A stretch of 64,000 nucleotides of DNA, from the NCBI RefSeq assembly GCF_963664135.1, contig NZ_OY760905.1:434001-498000 (forward strand), read 5' to 3'. Below are positions 9,356-20,458 of the stretch, piece after piece. The notes beneath the pieces were generated by a model. That model was not told the origin of the DNA. It saw nothing but the letters and a program-made list of their open reading frames with translations, and made no database searches. This stretch comes from an uncultured Acetobacterium sp. Its GTDB lineage: Bacteria; Bacillota; Clostridia; Eubacteriales; Eubacteriaceae. The stretch's first letter is position 1; each line of letters starts with the position of its first letter. The position numbers and the translations under genes are program-made.

Positions 9356-11806
9356 CTACTCTCTCTTTTTAAACTCATCTTCTGTAACTAAAATTTGTCG
9401 GGGTTTACTGCCATTCGGTCCGGAGATGATCCCTCGTTCCTCTAAATCATCAATGATTCTGCCCGCCCGGGCGTAACCAACCTGTAATTTTCGTTGAAGC
9501 ATTGATGTTGACAGTTGATTATATTCAAACGCGATATTAAGGGCATCCTCAAGCAGTACATCCCCTTCGCGAGTCTGCGGTTTTTCTTCCGGTTCCTGGG
9601 AAATAGCTTCTTCAATTGAAGCATCATATTGATGTCCGGTTCTAATTTTAACAGCTTCAATAACCGCATTGATCTCGGAATCAGATACATAAGTACATTG
9701 TACTCTTGTCGGTTTTGATTGTCCAACTGGATAATACAGCATATCGCCTTTTCCAAGAAGTTTTTCAGCCCCGCCGGTATCAAGAATTGTCCGTGAATCA
9801 GTATTGGAAGCAACCGAAAAGGCGATTCGGGAAGGAATGTTAGCTTTGATCAATCCGGTAATGACATCAACCGATGGCCGCTGAGTGGCAATAATCAAAT
9901 GGATACCGCAGGCTCTCGCCAATTGCGCAATTCGACAAATGGCATTCTCACATTCTTTCGGCGAGGTGATCATCAGATCAGCCAATTCGTCAATGACGAT
10001 GACAATCCGCGGTAGCTTCTTCGCTCCTGATTGAGTCATATATTCATTGTAACCTTCAATATCCCGGACGCCGGCGTCTTTAAACAGCATATAACGATCG
10101 GTCATTTCTTTTAATCCCCAATTCAGCGCATAGGAAGCCTTTTTAGGATCGGTCACTACCGGAATCAGTAAATGCGGAATGGCATTATATTGATTTAACT
10201 CGACCATTTTTGGATCAATCATAATAAAACGCAACTCATCTGGCGATGACTTGAAGATCAGACTCACAATAATACTGTTGATACAAACACTCTTACCAGA
10301 CCCGGTTGAACCGGCAATCAGTACATGGGGCATTTTACCGATATCGCCAATCACATTTTCTCCCGACAGTGTTTTTCCCAGGGCAAAGGTCAGCGGACTC
10401 TTGCTGTTAATGAATTGCGGTGTTTCAATTATTTCGCGGAGTCCCACAATTTCAGAAATATCATTGGGAACTTCAATCCCGACTGCTGCCTTGCCAGGAA
10501 TCGGGGCTTCGATCCGAATGTCCGATGTTGCCAGGCTAAGAGCCAAATCATTTGACAGATTGACAAACTTATTGACCTTCACGCCCGGATCAAGCTGCAA
10601 TTCAAAACGGGTGATGCTGGGGCCAACATTAACTTCAACAATTTTAGCTTTTACGCCGAAATTCTTTAGGGTTTCTTCGATAATTTTAGCTTTTTTTATA
10701 ACATCATCTTTTTTTGATTTTTTTTTAGTCGCCGGTGGGTTTAAAAGATCGAGGCTCGGAAAAACATATTCTTCAGTTTCTGCTTCGAAGTTCACAGCCG
10801 ATAAATCAATTATTTTTGTTTCTTCTTGTTTTGTTTCTATATTTGTTTCTTTTTTGCTTTCTTTTTTGGCTGATCCCAGATCATCAAAATTGGGGGGCTT
10901 AAGGAAATTTTCATGAATCTTCATGGGTGTTTCCTTTTCATCCACGTCTTCCTCAATAAAGCCAAAAGGATCCTGTTTGGTTTTATTTTTGGCGGCTGGA
11001 ATAACCCCTGTTACCGGTTCAAATAGCGGTTTGTTTGCTGATTCATTAATCTGAAAGGGTTCAAATAAAGGCGAATTATCGTCATGATCACTAACTAAGG
11101 GGATCATTGTGGTTTCTGAAGTACGTTCTTTTGTTGCTTTAACCTCTTGTTTAATTTTTTGTTTGTCTCGAATAATATCGATGCGATTTTTCAGGCGATC
11201 CTTTAGGGGCGGGGCGTTTTCGTTTTTGTCTTTGATTCGATCCCAATATTTTTTAAGGCTATTGCGAAAAATAAAAATTAATATAATTGCTGAACTTACA
11301 AATATCAATAGAAACGTGCCTTTTACAGCAAATAATTTAATAAACAGCACCGCCAGCAGAATACCGATGATACCACCATACTGTCCATATTGGGCTAGGC
11401 TGAATAACTCAGGGATACTATAGTCCATAAGATTCGGTGTATTAATACTAAAACCAATCATCATGTTAACAAATAACAGAAAGACTAAAACAAATGTACC
11501 AGACCAATCTTCAATTTTATTCATACTGATCAAAACACCCAATGTGAAAATATAAATTGACATGAACAGTGTAACGGTACCAAAACAATAACTAAAGGCC
11601 TGGCTGACAAAATCGCCGACCATTCCTGCATTAAAATCAATATAGGCATAGGCAGAAAATAAACCAAGGATAATTAAAAATACCCCAATAGCTAAATTAT
11701 TGAAAGAATATTTCTTTACTGCTTTTTTAGGTGACTTCTTTTTCGGTTTACTTTTTTTTGAATTGGCTTGACTTGGTTTTTTTGTGTTATTTTTTGATGT
11801 TGCCAT
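9356..11806 (-). CDS. ftsK: DNA translocase FtsK/SpoIIIE
   Basis: Hexameric DNA pump for chromosome segregation at the septum (or into a forespore). Residues 35-180 hold four to five transmembrane helices. A poorly conserved charged linker covers 190-365. The motor follows, with Walker A GSTGSGKS (499-506) and FIMIDPK as Walker B. The C-terminal gamma winged helix (about 750-816) reads orientation sequences. The 816 residues are normal for Firmicutes. A basic lysine/serine-rich start precedes the first helix. The ATG has GAGGAG upstream. Whether it acts in vegetative division or sporulation cannot be read from the sequence. Confidence 0.96.
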   Translation of the reverse strand: MATSKNNTKKPSQANSKKSKPKKKSPKKAVKKYSFNNLAIGVFLIILGLFSAYAYIDFNAGMVGDFVSQAFSYCFGTVTLFMSIYIFTLGVLISMNKIEDWSGTFVLVFLLFVNMMIGFSINTPNLMDYSIPELFSLAQYGQYGGIIGILLAVLFIKLFAVKGTFLLIFVSSAIILIFIFRNSLKKYWDRIKDKNENAPPLKDRLKNRIDIIRDKQKIKQEVKATKERTSETTMIPLVSDHDDNSPLFEPFQINESANKPLFEPVTGVIPAAKNKTKQDPFGFIEEDVDEKETPMKIHENFLKPPNFDDLGSAKKESKKETNIETKQEETKIIDLSAVNFEAETEEYVFPSLDLLNPPATKKKSKKDDVIKKAKIIEETLKNFGVKAKIVEVNVGPSITRFELQLDPGVKVNKFVNLSNDLALSLATSDIRIEAPIPGKAAVGIEVPNDISEIVGLREIIETPQFINSKSPLTFALGKTLSGENVIGDIGKMPHVLIAGSTGSGKSVCINSIIVSLIFKSSPDELRFIMIDPKMVELNQYNAIPHLLIPVVTDPKKASYALNWGLKEMTDRYMLFKDAGVRDIEGYNEYMTQSGAKKLPRIVIVIDELADLMITSPKECENAICRIAQLARACGIHLIIATQRPSVDVITGLIKANIPSRIAFSVASNTDSRTILDTGGAEKLLGKGDMLYYPVGQSKPTRVQCTYVSDSEINAVIEAVKIRTGHQYDASIEEAISQEPEEKPQTREGDVLLEDALNIAFEYNQLSTSMLQRKLQVGYARAGRIIDDLEERGIISGPNGSKPRQILVTEDEFKKRE

Positions 11807-11837
11807 TATTCTCCTCTGGTTTTTATAATAAAAGATA

Positions 11838-11867
11838 TGAAAAAAGGTGCAGGTAAACCTGCACCTT
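11838..11867 (-). terminator. Terminator after dut
   Basis: Perfect ten-base-pair stem (AAGGTGCAGG with CCTGCACCTT), four-base loop, then a run of T on the minus strand. It closes the rpsO/pnp/dut segment before ftsK. Confidence 0.92.
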
Positions 11868-11964
11868 GAGATTATGCTATAACGATAATATTGGAAAGCG
11901 GTGCAGCAATCATTTGAAAAATTTCATAGCTCTAGCTTACTGTTTATTATTTAGTCAAATTGAA

Positions 11965-12417
11965 TTATTTTCCAGAGTGTCCAAAGCCGCCATCGCCACG
12001 GTCACTGGATTCTAATTCCTCAACACTGAAAACTTCTGTGAAATCGGCCTTGATATACTCTGAAAAAACCATTTGGGCAATCCGTTCGCCCGGTTCCAGC
12101 TGATACATCTTATCTAATAAGTTTATCAAAATTATCTTAATTTCACCACGATAATCGGCATCAATGGTGCCGATACCGTTAACTAGCGATAAACCATGTT
12201 TAAGTGCCAATCCGCTTCTGGCCCGAATTTGGGCTTCAACGCCAATGGGCATTTCGAGAAAAATACCAGTTGGAATCTGATAAACCTTATGGGGCATAAT
12301 AATCATCTTCGACTCAAGATTTGCATACAAATCCACGCCGGCCGAACCGATGGTCTGATATTCCGGTAACGGATACTGGGATTGATTCAGTATTTTTATC
12401 GAATAATTTTTAATCAT
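11965..12417 (-). CDS. dut: dUTP diphosphatase
   Basis: Trimeric dUTPase that converts dUTP to dUMP and pyrophosphate, keeping uracil out of DNA. All five motifs are visible in 150 residues: AGVDLYA, RSGLALKHGL, GTIDADYRGEI, GERIAQMVF and the C-terminal glycine-rich DRGDGGFGHSG arm. The ATG at 12417 follows the pnp stop directly, with AAAGGA upstream, so dut is co-translated after pnp. The preceding gene being pnp is unusual enough to note but not unique. Confidence 0.96.
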   Translation of the reverse strand: MIKNYSIKILNQSQYPLPEYQTIGSAGVDLYANLESKMIIMPHKVYQIPTGIFLEMPIGVEAQIRARSGLALKHGLSLVNGIGTIDADYRGEIKIILINLLDKMYQLEPGERIAQMVFSEYIKADFTEVFSVEELESSDRGDGGFGHSGK

Positions 12418-12419
12418 TA

Positions 12420-14498
12420 TTATTCCTTTGGCAGCATTGCTTTTCGAGATAAATTAATTCGTCCCTGGCCATCAATTTCCATAACCTTAACGGTTACCTC
12501 ATCACCAATTTTGACCACATCTTCAACGGCGTTGACGCGTTCGTTGGCTAGTTTAGAAATATGAACTAAACCATCTTTACCACCTGGTAGCGAAACAAAA
12601 GCACCAAAATTCATGATTCGTACAACCTTACCAGTTAATACTTCGCCAACTTCAATTTCCCGTACGATATTTTCGATAATTTCCTTGGCACGGTTACCGG
12701 ATTCGGTATCCACTGACGCAATAAAGATACGACCATCATCCTCAATATCAATTTTAACACCAGTATCATCAATGATTTTATTGATGACCTTACCACCAGA
12801 ACCGATGACGTCTCTGATTTTGTCAGGTTTAATCTGGAAAATAATGATCCGTGGCGCATATGGCGATAGTTCTTTTCGGGATTCAGCAATTTCTTCGTTC
12901 ATAATACCCAGAATATGGAGTCGACCGATTCGCGCTTGTTCTAACGCTTCTGTTAAAATTTGCTTGTTAATGCCATCAATTTTAATATCCATTTGGATAG
13001 CAGTGATCCCATCGGCTGTTCCGGCAACTTTAAAATCCATATCGCCAAGGAAGTCTTCCATTCCCTGAATATCTGAAAGGATCGCCAACTTATCTTCTTC
13101 TTTGATAAGTCCCATAGCAATACCAGCAACTGGTGCTTTTAAGGGAACCCCGGCTGCCATTAATGAAAGTGAACTTCCGCAAACGCTGGCCTGAGAAGTT
13201 GATCCATTTGAACTTAATACTTCAGAAACCACCCGAATTGCATATGGGAATTCGTCCTCACTGGGAAGTACCGGGATTAAGGCACGTTCAGCTAAAGCAC
13301 CATGTCCGATTTCACGACGGCCTGGACCACGGGAAGGTCGGGCTTCACCAACACTGTAGGATGGGAAGTTATAGTGGTGAATATATCGTTTGGAATCTTC
13401 GTTTGATAAACCATCCAATTTTTGGACATCGCCTAATACCCCAAGAGTTACAACCGATAGAACCTGAGTTTCACCGCGAGTAAACAGTCCAGAGCCATGA
13501 GGTCTTTCCAAAAAATCGATTTTTGCGGTAATTTGACGGATTTCATCCATTTTTCGATTGTCAGGACGAATCCGGTCTTCGAGAATCATGCGGCGGATTT
13601 CTTTTTTGACTAATGAATTAAGCACTTCATCAATCTCATTCCCCTGACTGGGATAAGTTTCAGAAAAATGTTCTCTGACAAGATTTTTTGTTGCTTCAAT
13701 ATTGTCCAGTCGTTCCAGTTTATCAGCTGTTTTTACAGCTGTTGATAATTGATCGCCTAAAAACGCAACAATTTCTGCTTTAATTTCTTCGGCTGGTGTG
13801 AACAAGGTATAAACCTGTTTTTCTTTTCCGACTACAGCAATAATTTCTTCCTGGAAAGCGACAATTTTTTTAATTTCTTCATGAGCTAACAGGATTGCTT
13901 CCAGCATTAGCGCTTCTGAAACTTCATTTGCGCCAGCTTCCACCATCATGATGGCATCTTTAGTTCCTGAAACCACTAAATTCAGGTCACTGATTTCGCG
14001 CTCGGATTCATTGGGATTGATAACATATTTGCCATCGACATAACCAACAGCAACAGCTCCGGTTGGGCCATTAAAAGGAATGTCAGAAATAGACAAGGCA
14101 ATCGATGATCCAATCATGGCGGCAATTTCTGGGGCATTATCCTGGTCTACTGACATAACCGTTGCAATAACTTGAACGTCATTTCGGAAGCCTTTTGGAA
14201 AAAGTGGTCTAATTGGTCGATCCATCAGTCTGGAGTTCAGGATCGCTCGTTCAGTCGGACGGCCTTCACGCTTAATAAAACCGCCGGGGAATTTTCCGAC
14301 AGAGTATTGTTTTTCTTCGTAGTCACAGCTTAGTGGGAAAAAATCCATGCCTTCCCGAGGCTTTTTAGAAGCAGAGGCAACTGCTAAAATTTCGGTTTTG
14401 CCATATCGAATCATGGCTGCGCCTTTTGCAAGTTGTGCAACTTCGCCAATTTCCACTCGGAAAGGACGTCCAGCAATTTGAGTTTCAAAAATATTCAT
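12420..14498 (-). CDS. pnp: Polyribonucleotide nucleotidyltransferase
   Basis: Phosphorolytic 3'-to-5' exoribonuclease and tailing enzyme of the RNA degradosome. The 692 residues contain two RNase PH domains around an alpha-helical domain, a KH domain (about 550-610, with the VIGSGGKVI loop) and a C-terminal S1 domain (about 618-687, [13 protein letters not shown]). It lies downstream of rpsO, the near-universal order. A terminator separates the two genes, followed by about 120 bases of pnp leader. The start ATG at 14498 has only a weak ribosome site (GAGAAAAG). Confidence 0.97.
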   Translation of the reverse strand: MNIFETQIAGRPFRVEIGEVAQLAKGAAMIRYGKTEILAVASASKKPREGMDFFPLSCDYEEKQYSVGKFPGGFIKREGRPTERAILNSRLMDRPIRPLFPKGFRNDVQVIATVMSVDQDNAPEIAAMIGSSIALSISDIPFNGPTGAVAVGYVDGKYVINPNESEREISDLNLVVSGTKDAIMMVEAGANEVSEALMLEAILLAHEEIKKIVAFQEEIIAVVGKEKQVYTLFTPAEEIKAEIVAFLGDQLSTAVKTADKLERLDNIEATKNLVREHFSETYPSQGNEIDEVLNSLVKKEIRRMILEDRIRPDNRKMDEIRQITAKIDFLERPHGSGLFTRGETQVLSVVTLGVLGDVQKLDGLSNEDSKRYIHHYNFPSYSVGEARPSRGPGRREIGHGALAERALIPVLPSEDEFPYAIRVVSEVLSSNGSTSQASVCGSSLSLMAAGVPLKAPVAGIAMGLIKEEDKLAILSDIQGMEDFLGDMDFKVAGTADGITAIQMDIKIDGINKQILTEALEQARIGRLHILGIMNEEIAESRKELSPYAPRIIIFQIKPDKIRDVIGSGGKVINKIIDDTGVKIDIEDDGRIFIASVDTESGNRAKEIIENIVREIEVGEVLTGKVVRIMNFGAFVSLPGGKDGLVHISKLANERVNAVEDVVKIGDEVTVKVMEIDGQGRINLSRKAMLPKE

Positions 14499-14619
14499 TC
14501 TTTTCTCGCTTTCTATTAGTTATCTATAAAATAGTTTTGGTTCGTTTTGATTCATTTCGTGACGTTCGAAGGCAGCACCAGGAGGATCCCAATACCCATC
14601 GGACTAATTACCTTCACGT

Positions 14620-14646
14620 AAAAAAAAAGGGCGGAATACTCCGCCC
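14620..14646 (-). terminator. rpsO terminator
   Basis: Stem GGGCGGA/TCCGCCC with a four-base loop and a nine-T tail on the minus strand, four bases beyond the rpsO stop. Transcription of pnp must read through it or start in the 14499-14619 leader. Confidence 0.95.
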
Positions 14647-14650
14647 CAAA

Positions 14651-14917
14651 TTATTTTCTTAAACCTAATCTTTGGATTAGTTCACGATATCGGTTGATAT
14701 CTTTGTTTTTCAGATAAGTTAATAATCTTCTTCGTTGTCCAACTAGTTTTAGTAGACCACGTCGTGAGTGATGATCTTTTTTATGGATTTGAAGATGTCC
14801 ATTAAGATCATTGATTCGTGCTGTTAATAATGCAATTTGAACTTCTGGTGAACCAGTGTCACCTTCGTGTGTTTTGTAGTCTTCAACTACTTGTGCTTTT
14901 AATTCTTTACTGATCAT
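14651..14917 (-). CDS. rpsO: 30S ribosomal protein S15
   Basis: An 88-residue protein of the small-subunit platform that binds 16S rRNA near the central domain. The sequence shows the typical [17 protein letters not shown] segment and the [17 protein letters not shown] rRNA-binding segment. AAGGAG precedes the ATG. It has its own promoter (15005-15033) and a strong terminator. The roughly 80-base 5' leader could carry S15 autoregulation as in other bacteria, but no match could be confirmed by eye. Confidence 0.98.
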   Translation of the reverse strand: MISKELKAQVVEDYKTHEGDTGSPEVQIALLTARINDLNGHLQIHKKDHHSRRGLLKLVGQRRRLLTYLKNKDINRYRELIQRLGLRK

Positions 14918-15004
14918 TTAAAATCTCCTTGTTTTTTAATTTAGCCATAGACCGAGTATTTTGTTGGAGTTTCAAAAAACTAAGTGAATGGTAATAACTT
15001 AATG

Positions 15005-15033
15005 AGTATATCATAAACATTTATTGTTGTAAA
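15005..15033 (-). promoter_or_regulatory. rpsO promoter
   Basis: Minus-strand TTTACA (15028-15033), 17-base spacer, TATACT (15005-15010), located between ribF and rpsO. Confidence 0.75.
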
Positions 15034-15037
15034 TATA

Positions 15038-15946
15038 TTATTCAATAAAATCTTTTCTGATCTGTTCAATATCGTTTTTGATTTGAACAATCAAATCATC
15101 AATCGAGTCAAATTTAATTTCATCTCTGATTTTCTTCTTGAATTCAATGGTGATTTCCTGATTATAAATATCCTCATCAAAATCGTAGATATAGGTTTCA
15201 ATACTGAACGGATGTTTTTCAAAAGTTGGATTGAATCCCAAATTTGTCAGTCCATTGAAGCATTTCCCCTGATAATGAACATGTGTATAATAAACACCGG
15301 TATTCGGCAAAATTATTTTTTTATCTAGTTTTATATTTGCGGTTGGAATACCAAACTGGTGCCCCAGTCCCTTCCCTTGAACAACAACGCCGCTTAACGC
15401 ATAATTTCGACCCAGAAAGGTTTTAACCTCATCCACCTGACCACAGCTGATCAGCTCGCGAATAAAGGTAGAACTGACTGAGTGGGTATTAATGATAAAT
15501 GGCGGAAGAATCTCAACTTCAAATCCATACTTCTTTCCCAACTCTTTTAATGTCGCTGTTGTTCCAGAGCCTTTGTAGCCAAAATTATAATTGAAACCGA
15601 CAACAACGACTTTGACATTATATTTTTTCAGCAGATAGTCAGTGATGAACTTCTCCGGGGTTAACTTCATCAGCTTTTCGGTGAATGGATTCAAAAACAC
15701 AAAATCAACGCCAAAATCCTGAATCATCGATTCTTTTTCAGTATTGGATGTGATCAGCCAGGGTGTATAATTTGGGAAAATCAATTCCAGCGGGTGTTCT
15801 TTAAAGGTCATAACCCCAGTTTTATAGCCTAATCGCTGGCCAATTTTTTTAGTTTCTGCCAGCAAGGCCTGATGTCCAAGATGTACCCCATCAAAAAAAC
15901 CAAGCGCTAAAACAATTTCTTCGTCCTGATAAGTTTTTATCGTCAT
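15038..15946 (-). CDS. ribF: Bifunctional riboflavin kinase/FAD synthetase
   Basis: Phosphorylates riboflavin to FMN and adenylylates FMN to FAD. The N-terminal nucleotidyltransferase domain has LGFFDGVHLGHQAL (HxGH motif) and the VVVGFNYNFG region. The C-terminal kinase domain has GHQFGIPTANI and the SIETYIYDFDEDIY segment. The 302 residues are typical. The ATG lies just downstream of the truB stop with GAGG upstream, as in the usual truB-ribF pair. Confidence 0.96.
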   Translation of the reverse strand: MTIKTYQDEEIVLALGFFDGVHLGHQALLAETKKIGQRLGYKTGVMTFKEHPLELIFPNYTPWLITSNTEKESMIQDFGVDFVFLNPFTEKLMKLTPEKFITDYLLKKYNVKVVVVGFNYNFGYKGSGTTATLKELGKKYGFEVEILPPFIINTHSVSSTFIRELISCGQVDEVKTFLGRNYALSGVVVQGKGLGHQFGIPTANIKLDKKIILPNTGVYYTHVHYQGKCFNGLTNLGFNPTFEKHPFSIETYIYDFDEDIYNQEITIEFKKKIRDEIKFDSIDDLIVQIKNDIEQIRKDFIE

Positions 15947-15954
15947 TGCTTACC

Positions 15955-16887
15955 TCACAATAGTTTTGTAGGTTTAATATAGTTTCCTTCTTCGTGCAGA
16001 TAATATCTGCCCATGCCAACAAGCTTTTCGCCATCATATAAGCGCAAAATTTCATTTTCATTAAAATTATCAAACGATTCTTGAATATTCCACTGAAAAA
16101 GCTTATTGCCATTTAGCAAAAACTTGCGACCCTGCTCGGTTGCCTGCACGGATTTATATCGATCAAGTGAGTACTCCAGCGGGTAAAAAAGCGGTTTCAA
16201 TTGGTTTTGATTAAATATTTCATCTATTTCAGCAAGGGTTAGCGCATCTTTGATCGTGAACTCACCAACACGGTGACGGATCAGATTTCCCATGCATCCC
16301 AGTGTTCCCAATGCGTTGCCGATATCGCGACACAATGAGCGCATATAGGTTCCTTTGGAACAGGTTACCATTATTTTGGCTTTTTGAGACGCTTCGCAAA
16401 ATTCCAATAGAGTGATCGTCGCAATATGAACGTCTCGTTCTGGTATTTCAACCGTTTCGCCATTTCTGGCGTAGTGGTACAGTTTTTTTCCATTAATGCG
16501 AATAGCTGAGTAAATTGGTGGTTTTTGACGGATATCACCGGTAAACTGTGCCAGCACACTTTCAAAAGCATCTCGACTTATCTTGTGATTGCATTCACTG
16601 ATGATCGTTCCAGATAAATCACAGGTATCGGTTTCTTTTCCAAGGATAACTTCTGCTTCATAGACCTTTTCGTGGTCAGTGATATATTCAACCATTTTGG
16701 TGGCTTGGCCAACGCATAAAACAAGAACGCCCTGGGCATCTGGATCCAGCGTTCCGGTATGTCCAATTTTCTTTGTTTTTAAAATTTTTCGCGCCTTAAA
16801 CACGACATCGTGGGAAGTCATGCCTTTCTCTTTGTAAACATTAAGATAGCCGTTGTTACCGTTAATTTTCTCCATTTTGATTTTCAT
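15955..16887 (-). CDS. truB: tRNA pseudouridine(55) synthase
   Basis: Isomerises U55 in the tRNA T-loop. The catalytic aspartate lies in GHTGTLDPDAQGVLVLCVG. The KPPIYSAIRINGKKLYHYAR and GTYMRSLCRDIG motifs follow, with a short PUA-like C-terminus (310 residues). The assigned ATG at 16887 lies inside the end of nrnA (26-base overlap). An internal ATG four codons later is a possible alternative start. The overlap suggests coupled translation with nrnA. Confidence 0.95.
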   Translation of the reverse strand: MKIKMEKINGNNGYLNVYKEKGMTSHDVVFKARKILKTKKIGHTGTLDPDAQGVLVLCVGQATKMVEYITDHEKVYEAEVILGKETDTCDLSGTIISECNHKISRDAFESVLAQFTGDIRQKPPIYSAIRINGKKLYHYARNGETVEIPERDVHIATITLLEFCEASQKAKIMVTCSKGTYMRSLCRDIGNALGTLGCMGNLIRHRVGEFTIKDALTLAEIDEIFNQNQLKPLFYPLEYSLDRYKSVQATEQGRKFLLNGNKLFQWNIQESFDNFNENEILRLYDGEKLVGMGRYYLHEEGNYIKPTKLL

Positions 16888-17821
16888 AAACGTCCATCAG
16901 ATCACGCTTAAGCTCATTAATGTCACCATTGAAATTAAAGCCTGCTGCCCGTTCATGTCCTCCACCGCCATATTTCAATGCAATTTCATGAATATCATAG
17001 GGGAATTTTGCCCGCAGCGAAACCCGATATTCACCCTGATCGACTTCCTTCAAAAGCGCTGTTATTGCGACGCCAATTGTATTTTGCCCAAGATTTGCAA
17101 CATCGTCGGTGATATTAATCGTTCCACCAAACTTCAAGATGGTCTCATGATCTAATATCATCAGTGCAATCGGCATGCTGTCCAGAATTTCTAATGAATG
17201 GATGGCCGCGCCGGTCATTTTCATCTGGCTAATGTTCTTATGGGTGTGCAATCTTTTGGAGAGAGGGGCATAATTTGTTTTTATTGCATATAATTCGCTG
17301 GCAATTAAATGGGTATCGACGGTTACATTCGAATATTGAAAGCTCCCCGTATCGGTTGTAATACCGGTAAAAACGGCATCGGCCATTTCTTCATCAATTT
17401 CAACAGCCAAAGCCCGCAAAATCCGAAAAACGATTTCGGCAGTTGCGCCAGTGATTTCGACAAAGTTAAGATCACCATAATAAGCATTGCTTTTATGATG
17501 ATCTATGACTAATTTGATTTTAGCTTCTGGCATTTTGGCTGGTGAAAAAGCAAAGCTACTGCTGGAACAGTCCAAATAAACAATAACATCATAGCTTTCT
17601 TGTAACGGTTGATTAAACGCCTGGATTTCATTGAAAAAAACAAGTTTGTCTTCAAGGGGAAGGTCGATATAATAATCAACCGTTTTATTCAACTGTTTCA
17701 GGCCCTTCCCCAAAGCGACGGCAGAGCCAATCGCATCGCCATCTGGTTTCTGATGAAGCAGGATTAAGAACCGTTGATTATCATTCAAGCATTCAATTAT
17801 TTCATCAGGAATTTTCTTCAT
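16862..17821 (-). CDS. nrnA: Bifunctional oligoribonuclease/PAP phosphatase
   Basis: DHH-family phosphoesterase that degrades nanoRNAs and hydrolyses 3'-phosphoadenosine 5'-phosphate. The motifs are PDGDAIGS near residue 27, VYLDCSSS, VIDHHKSN (the DHH motif) and a C-terminal DHHA1 domain with GGGGHERAAGF. The 319 residues match the family. It overlaps rbfA upstream and truB downstream, part of the rbfA-nrnA-truB-ribF chain common in Firmicutes. Confidence 0.95.
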   Translation of the reverse strand: MKKIPDEIIECLNDNQRFLILLHQKPDGDAIGSAVALGKGLKQLNKTVDYYIDLPLEDKLVFFNEIQAFNQPLQESYDVIVYLDCSSSSFAFSPAKMPEAKIKLVIDHHKSNAYYGDLNFVEITGATAEIVFRILRALAVEIDEEMADAVFTGITTDTGSFQYSNVTVDTHLIASELYAIKTNYAPLSKRLHTHKNISQMKMTGAAIHSLEILDSMPIALMILDHETILKFGGTINITDDVANLGQNTIGVAITALLKEVDQGEYRVSLRAKFPYDIHEIALKYGGGGHERAAGFNFNGDINELKRDLMDVYENQNGEN

Positions 17822-18188
17822 TCTGATCCTTCAATTCTTTATCATCTTTCAAACCTTTTAAAATCGATTCGATATGCATACCATATTCAATTGAGTTATC
17901 AATTTCAAAGATTAGCGCTGGAACCGAATGGACAGTAATAACCTGGCCAAGGCTTGATCTTAAAAAGCTTTTAGCATTATTCAGAAGTTCAAGTACAACC
18001 TTCTTCTGATTTTCATCACCAAAAACACTCACATAGACAGTAGCGGTTTTTAAATCAGGAGCTGCTTTAACTCTGGTAATGCTGACATTGCTGTCTTTAA
18101 TACGAGAATCTTTCATTTTATGGATAATAATAAGGCTCAATTCTCTTTGGATTAACCCATTAATTTTTTCATTACGATGAGATGCCAT
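17805..18188 (-). CDS. rbfA: Ribosome-binding factor A
   Basis: KH-like 30S maturation factor of 127 residues that binds near helix 1 of 16S rRNA. The family signature LKTATVYVSVFG and the terminal SIEYGMHIESILKGL stretch are present. AAGGAGG precedes the ATG. It lies 38 bases after infB and overlaps nrnA by 17 bases. Confidence 0.95.
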   Translation of the reverse strand: MASHRNEKINGLIQRELSLIIIHKMKDSRIKDSNVSITRVKAAPDLKTATVYVSVFGDENQKKVVLELLNNAKSFLRSSLGQVITVHSVPALIFEIDNSIEYGMHIESILKGLKDDKELKDQNEENS

Positions 18189-18226
18189 TTGATTTTACCT
18201 CCTTCATGGGAAAGATAGGCTTTCGC

Positions 18227-20434
18227 TTATCTTTCGATTTTTTCCATGGTAAATGCTTCAATGTTATCGCCAACTTTTAAATCATTGTATTTTTCGATGC
18301 CAATTCCACATTCATATCCGGTGTTAACTTCTTTTACATCATCTTTAAAACGTCGTAACGATGCAATTTTTCCTTCGAGTATGACAATGCCATCGCGAAT
18401 AATTCGGACATCGTCATTCCGGTTGATTTTTCCTTCGGTAATATAACAGCCGGCGATGGTACCGATGCTTGGGATTTTAAATACTTCTCGTATTTCAGCA
18501 TTCCCCATGATTTTTTCCCGGAATTCTGGTGCCAGCATACCTTCCATGGCTTTTTTAATATCTTCAACAGCATCGTAAATAACCCGATAGAGTCGAATAT
18601 CAACTTCTTCTGTTTCTGCCAGCTTAACAGCATTTTTGTCAGGTCTGACATTAAAACCGATCACGATAGCATTTGAAGTAGATGCCAGTAATACATCTGT
18701 TTCATTGATGGCGCCTACTGCACCGTGGATAATATTGATTCGAACCGCTTCATTGTCCAGTTTTTCAAGGGATTGTTTGATGGCTTCAATGGAACCCTGA
18801 ACATCGGCTTTGATGATAATATTGACATCCTGAATATTACCATCCTGAATCTGACTAAACAGGTCATCAAGGGAAATATTGGAACGACGCTGACGCTCGC
18901 CTTTTTGCATTTCTTTTCGTTTTTCAGCTAATTGTCGGGCTTCTTTTTCATTTTCTAGAACAATGAAATCATCTCCTGCCGCTGGAATATCGGAAAGACC
19001 TGAAATTTCTACTGGTGTGGATGGGCCAGCCTTCTTCAATCGCTTGCCTTTATCATCAATCATTGTCCGGATCTTACCATAGGTAGTTCCCGAAATAATC
19101 GAATCGCCAACATGCAAGGTTCCCTGCTGAACCAATAAGGTCGCAACTGATCCTTTACCACGTTTTATTTGCGATTCAATCACACTTCCTCTGGCTTCAC
19201 GGCCAGGATCTGCGGTTAGTTCTTCCATTTCAGACATCATGATGATCATTTCCAGCAGAGATTCAATACCTTCACCGGTTTTTGCTGAGACGTTAACGGC
19301 AATGGTTTCACCGCCCCATTCTTCAACAACTAGATTATATTTAGTTAACTCTTGTTTAACACGTTCCGGATCTGCTCCCGGTTTATCGATTTTATTGATG
19401 GCAACCAGAATTGGAACCCCGGCTGCTTTGGCATGATTAATCGCTTCTACAGTTTGTGGCATAACACCGTCATCAGCTGCTACCACTAATACTGCAATAT
19501 CGGTTATTTGAGCACCACGAGAACGCATAGCCGTAAAGGCCTCATGTCCCGGGGTATCAATTACGGTAATAGCATGGTTTTTGATATTAACGGTATAAGC
19601 TCCAATATGTTGTGTAATCCCACCGGCTTCGCCAGCAATAACATTTGCTTTACGAATTCGATCAAGAAGTGAGGTTTTACCATGATCAACATGTCCCATG
19701 ACGGTTACCACAGGTGGTCGCGGAATTTCATTTTCACTTTCTTCTTCGTCATATTCTTCTAAAATCTTTGAAACAACATCTTCAATTTTAATAGCTTCGA
19801 CTTCAAAGCCCAACTCAGCAGCAACGATGGCGGCTGTTTCAAAATCAATTTCCTGATTAATACTAACCATGGTTCCTGCCAGCATCAGGGTTTTGATAAT
19901 TTCAGTAGCACTTATTTCAAGAATATCCGCCAGTTCACCGACTGTTAAAATCTCTGGAATTTCAAATGTCTGATTTAATTGAACGGACTTCTTTTTTTCA
20001 TCTTTTATTCGTTTATAAACGCTTCTTGCTGTTTTTTCTTTTTTACTGTGATCCCGAACCTTAGGCGTTTGGCCCTGGTTTCCAGATGCGGGTCGTTTTT
20101 TATCTTCAGTTTTTTTCGGCACATTGCCCCCTGTATTTTGTTGATTTTTTTGTGGTGGTCTGGTTGTTTTTTTCGTATCTGCACTCGCTTTCGGGGCAAC
20201 TTGACTTGTTTTTACGGTCGTCGTTTCCTTGACCGGTTCTTTTTTCTTCTCAGCTCCCAGCTCTGCTTGATACTTATCTTTATCGAATTTTTCTTCAAAT
20301 TCGGTAATTTGTTGATCAGTCAGGGCGCTCATATGGTTTTTTACAGGAATATTGTGCTTATTTAAAATAGCTACGAAATCTTTACTTGGAATATTATATT
20401 TTTTTGCTAAATCGTATACTCTTAATTTTGACAT
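18227..20434 (-). CDS. infB: Translation initiation factor IF-2
   Basis: GTPase that places initiator tRNA on the 30S subunit and promotes subunit joining. The 735 residues run as follows: N-terminal IF2_N helix bundle (1-50), a lysine-rich low-complexity linker (about 55-150), a second IF2_N domain (155-215), the G domain with GHVDHGKT (247-254), DTPGHEAF and NKIDKPG, then beta-barrel and C-terminal tRNA-binding domains. GGGAGG precedes the ATG. The gene sits in the rimP-nusA-rnpM-infB-rbfA cluster. Confidence 0.98.
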   Translation of the reverse strand: MSKLRVYDLAKKYNIPSKDFVAILNKHNIPVKNHMSALTDQQITEFEEKFDKDKYQAELGAEKKKEPVKETTTVKTSQVAPKASADTKKTTRPPQKNQQNTGGNVPKKTEDKKRPASGNQGQTPKVRDHSKKEKTARSVYKRIKDEKKKSVQLNQTFEIPEILTVGELADILEISATEIIKTLMLAGTMVSINQEIDFETAAIVAAELGFEVEAIKIEDVVSKILEEYDEEESENEIPRPPVVTVMGHVDHGKTSLLDRIRKANVIAGEAGGITQHIGAYTVNIKNHAITVIDTPGHEAFTAMRSRGAQITDIAVLVVAADDGVMPQTVEAINHAKAAGVPILVAINKIDKPGADPERVKQELTKYNLVVEEWGGETIAVNVSAKTGEGIESLLEMIIMMSEMEELTADPGREARGSVIESQIKRGKGSVATLLVQQGTLHVGDSIISGTTYGKIRTMIDDKGKRLKKAGPSTPVEISGLSDIPAAGDDFIVLENEKEARQLAEKRKEMQKGERQRRSNISLDDLFSQIQDGNIQDVNIIIKADVQGSIEAIKQSLEKLDNEAVRINIIHGAVGAINETDVLLASTSNAIVIGFNVRPDKNAVKLAETEEVDIRLYRVIYDAVEDIKKAMEGMLAPEFREKIMGNAEIREVFKIPSIGTIAGCYITEGKINRNDDVRIIRDGIVILEGKIASLRRFKDDVKEVNTGYECGIGIEKYNDLKVGDNIEAFTMEKIER

Positions 20435-20458
20435 ATTATTCCTCCCTTCAAAATTTAA

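Noticed and set aside
10251..10916. Plus-strand ORF of 221 codons inside ftsK
   Set aside because: It is antisense to the conserved motor domain, with no ribosome site or recognisable product.
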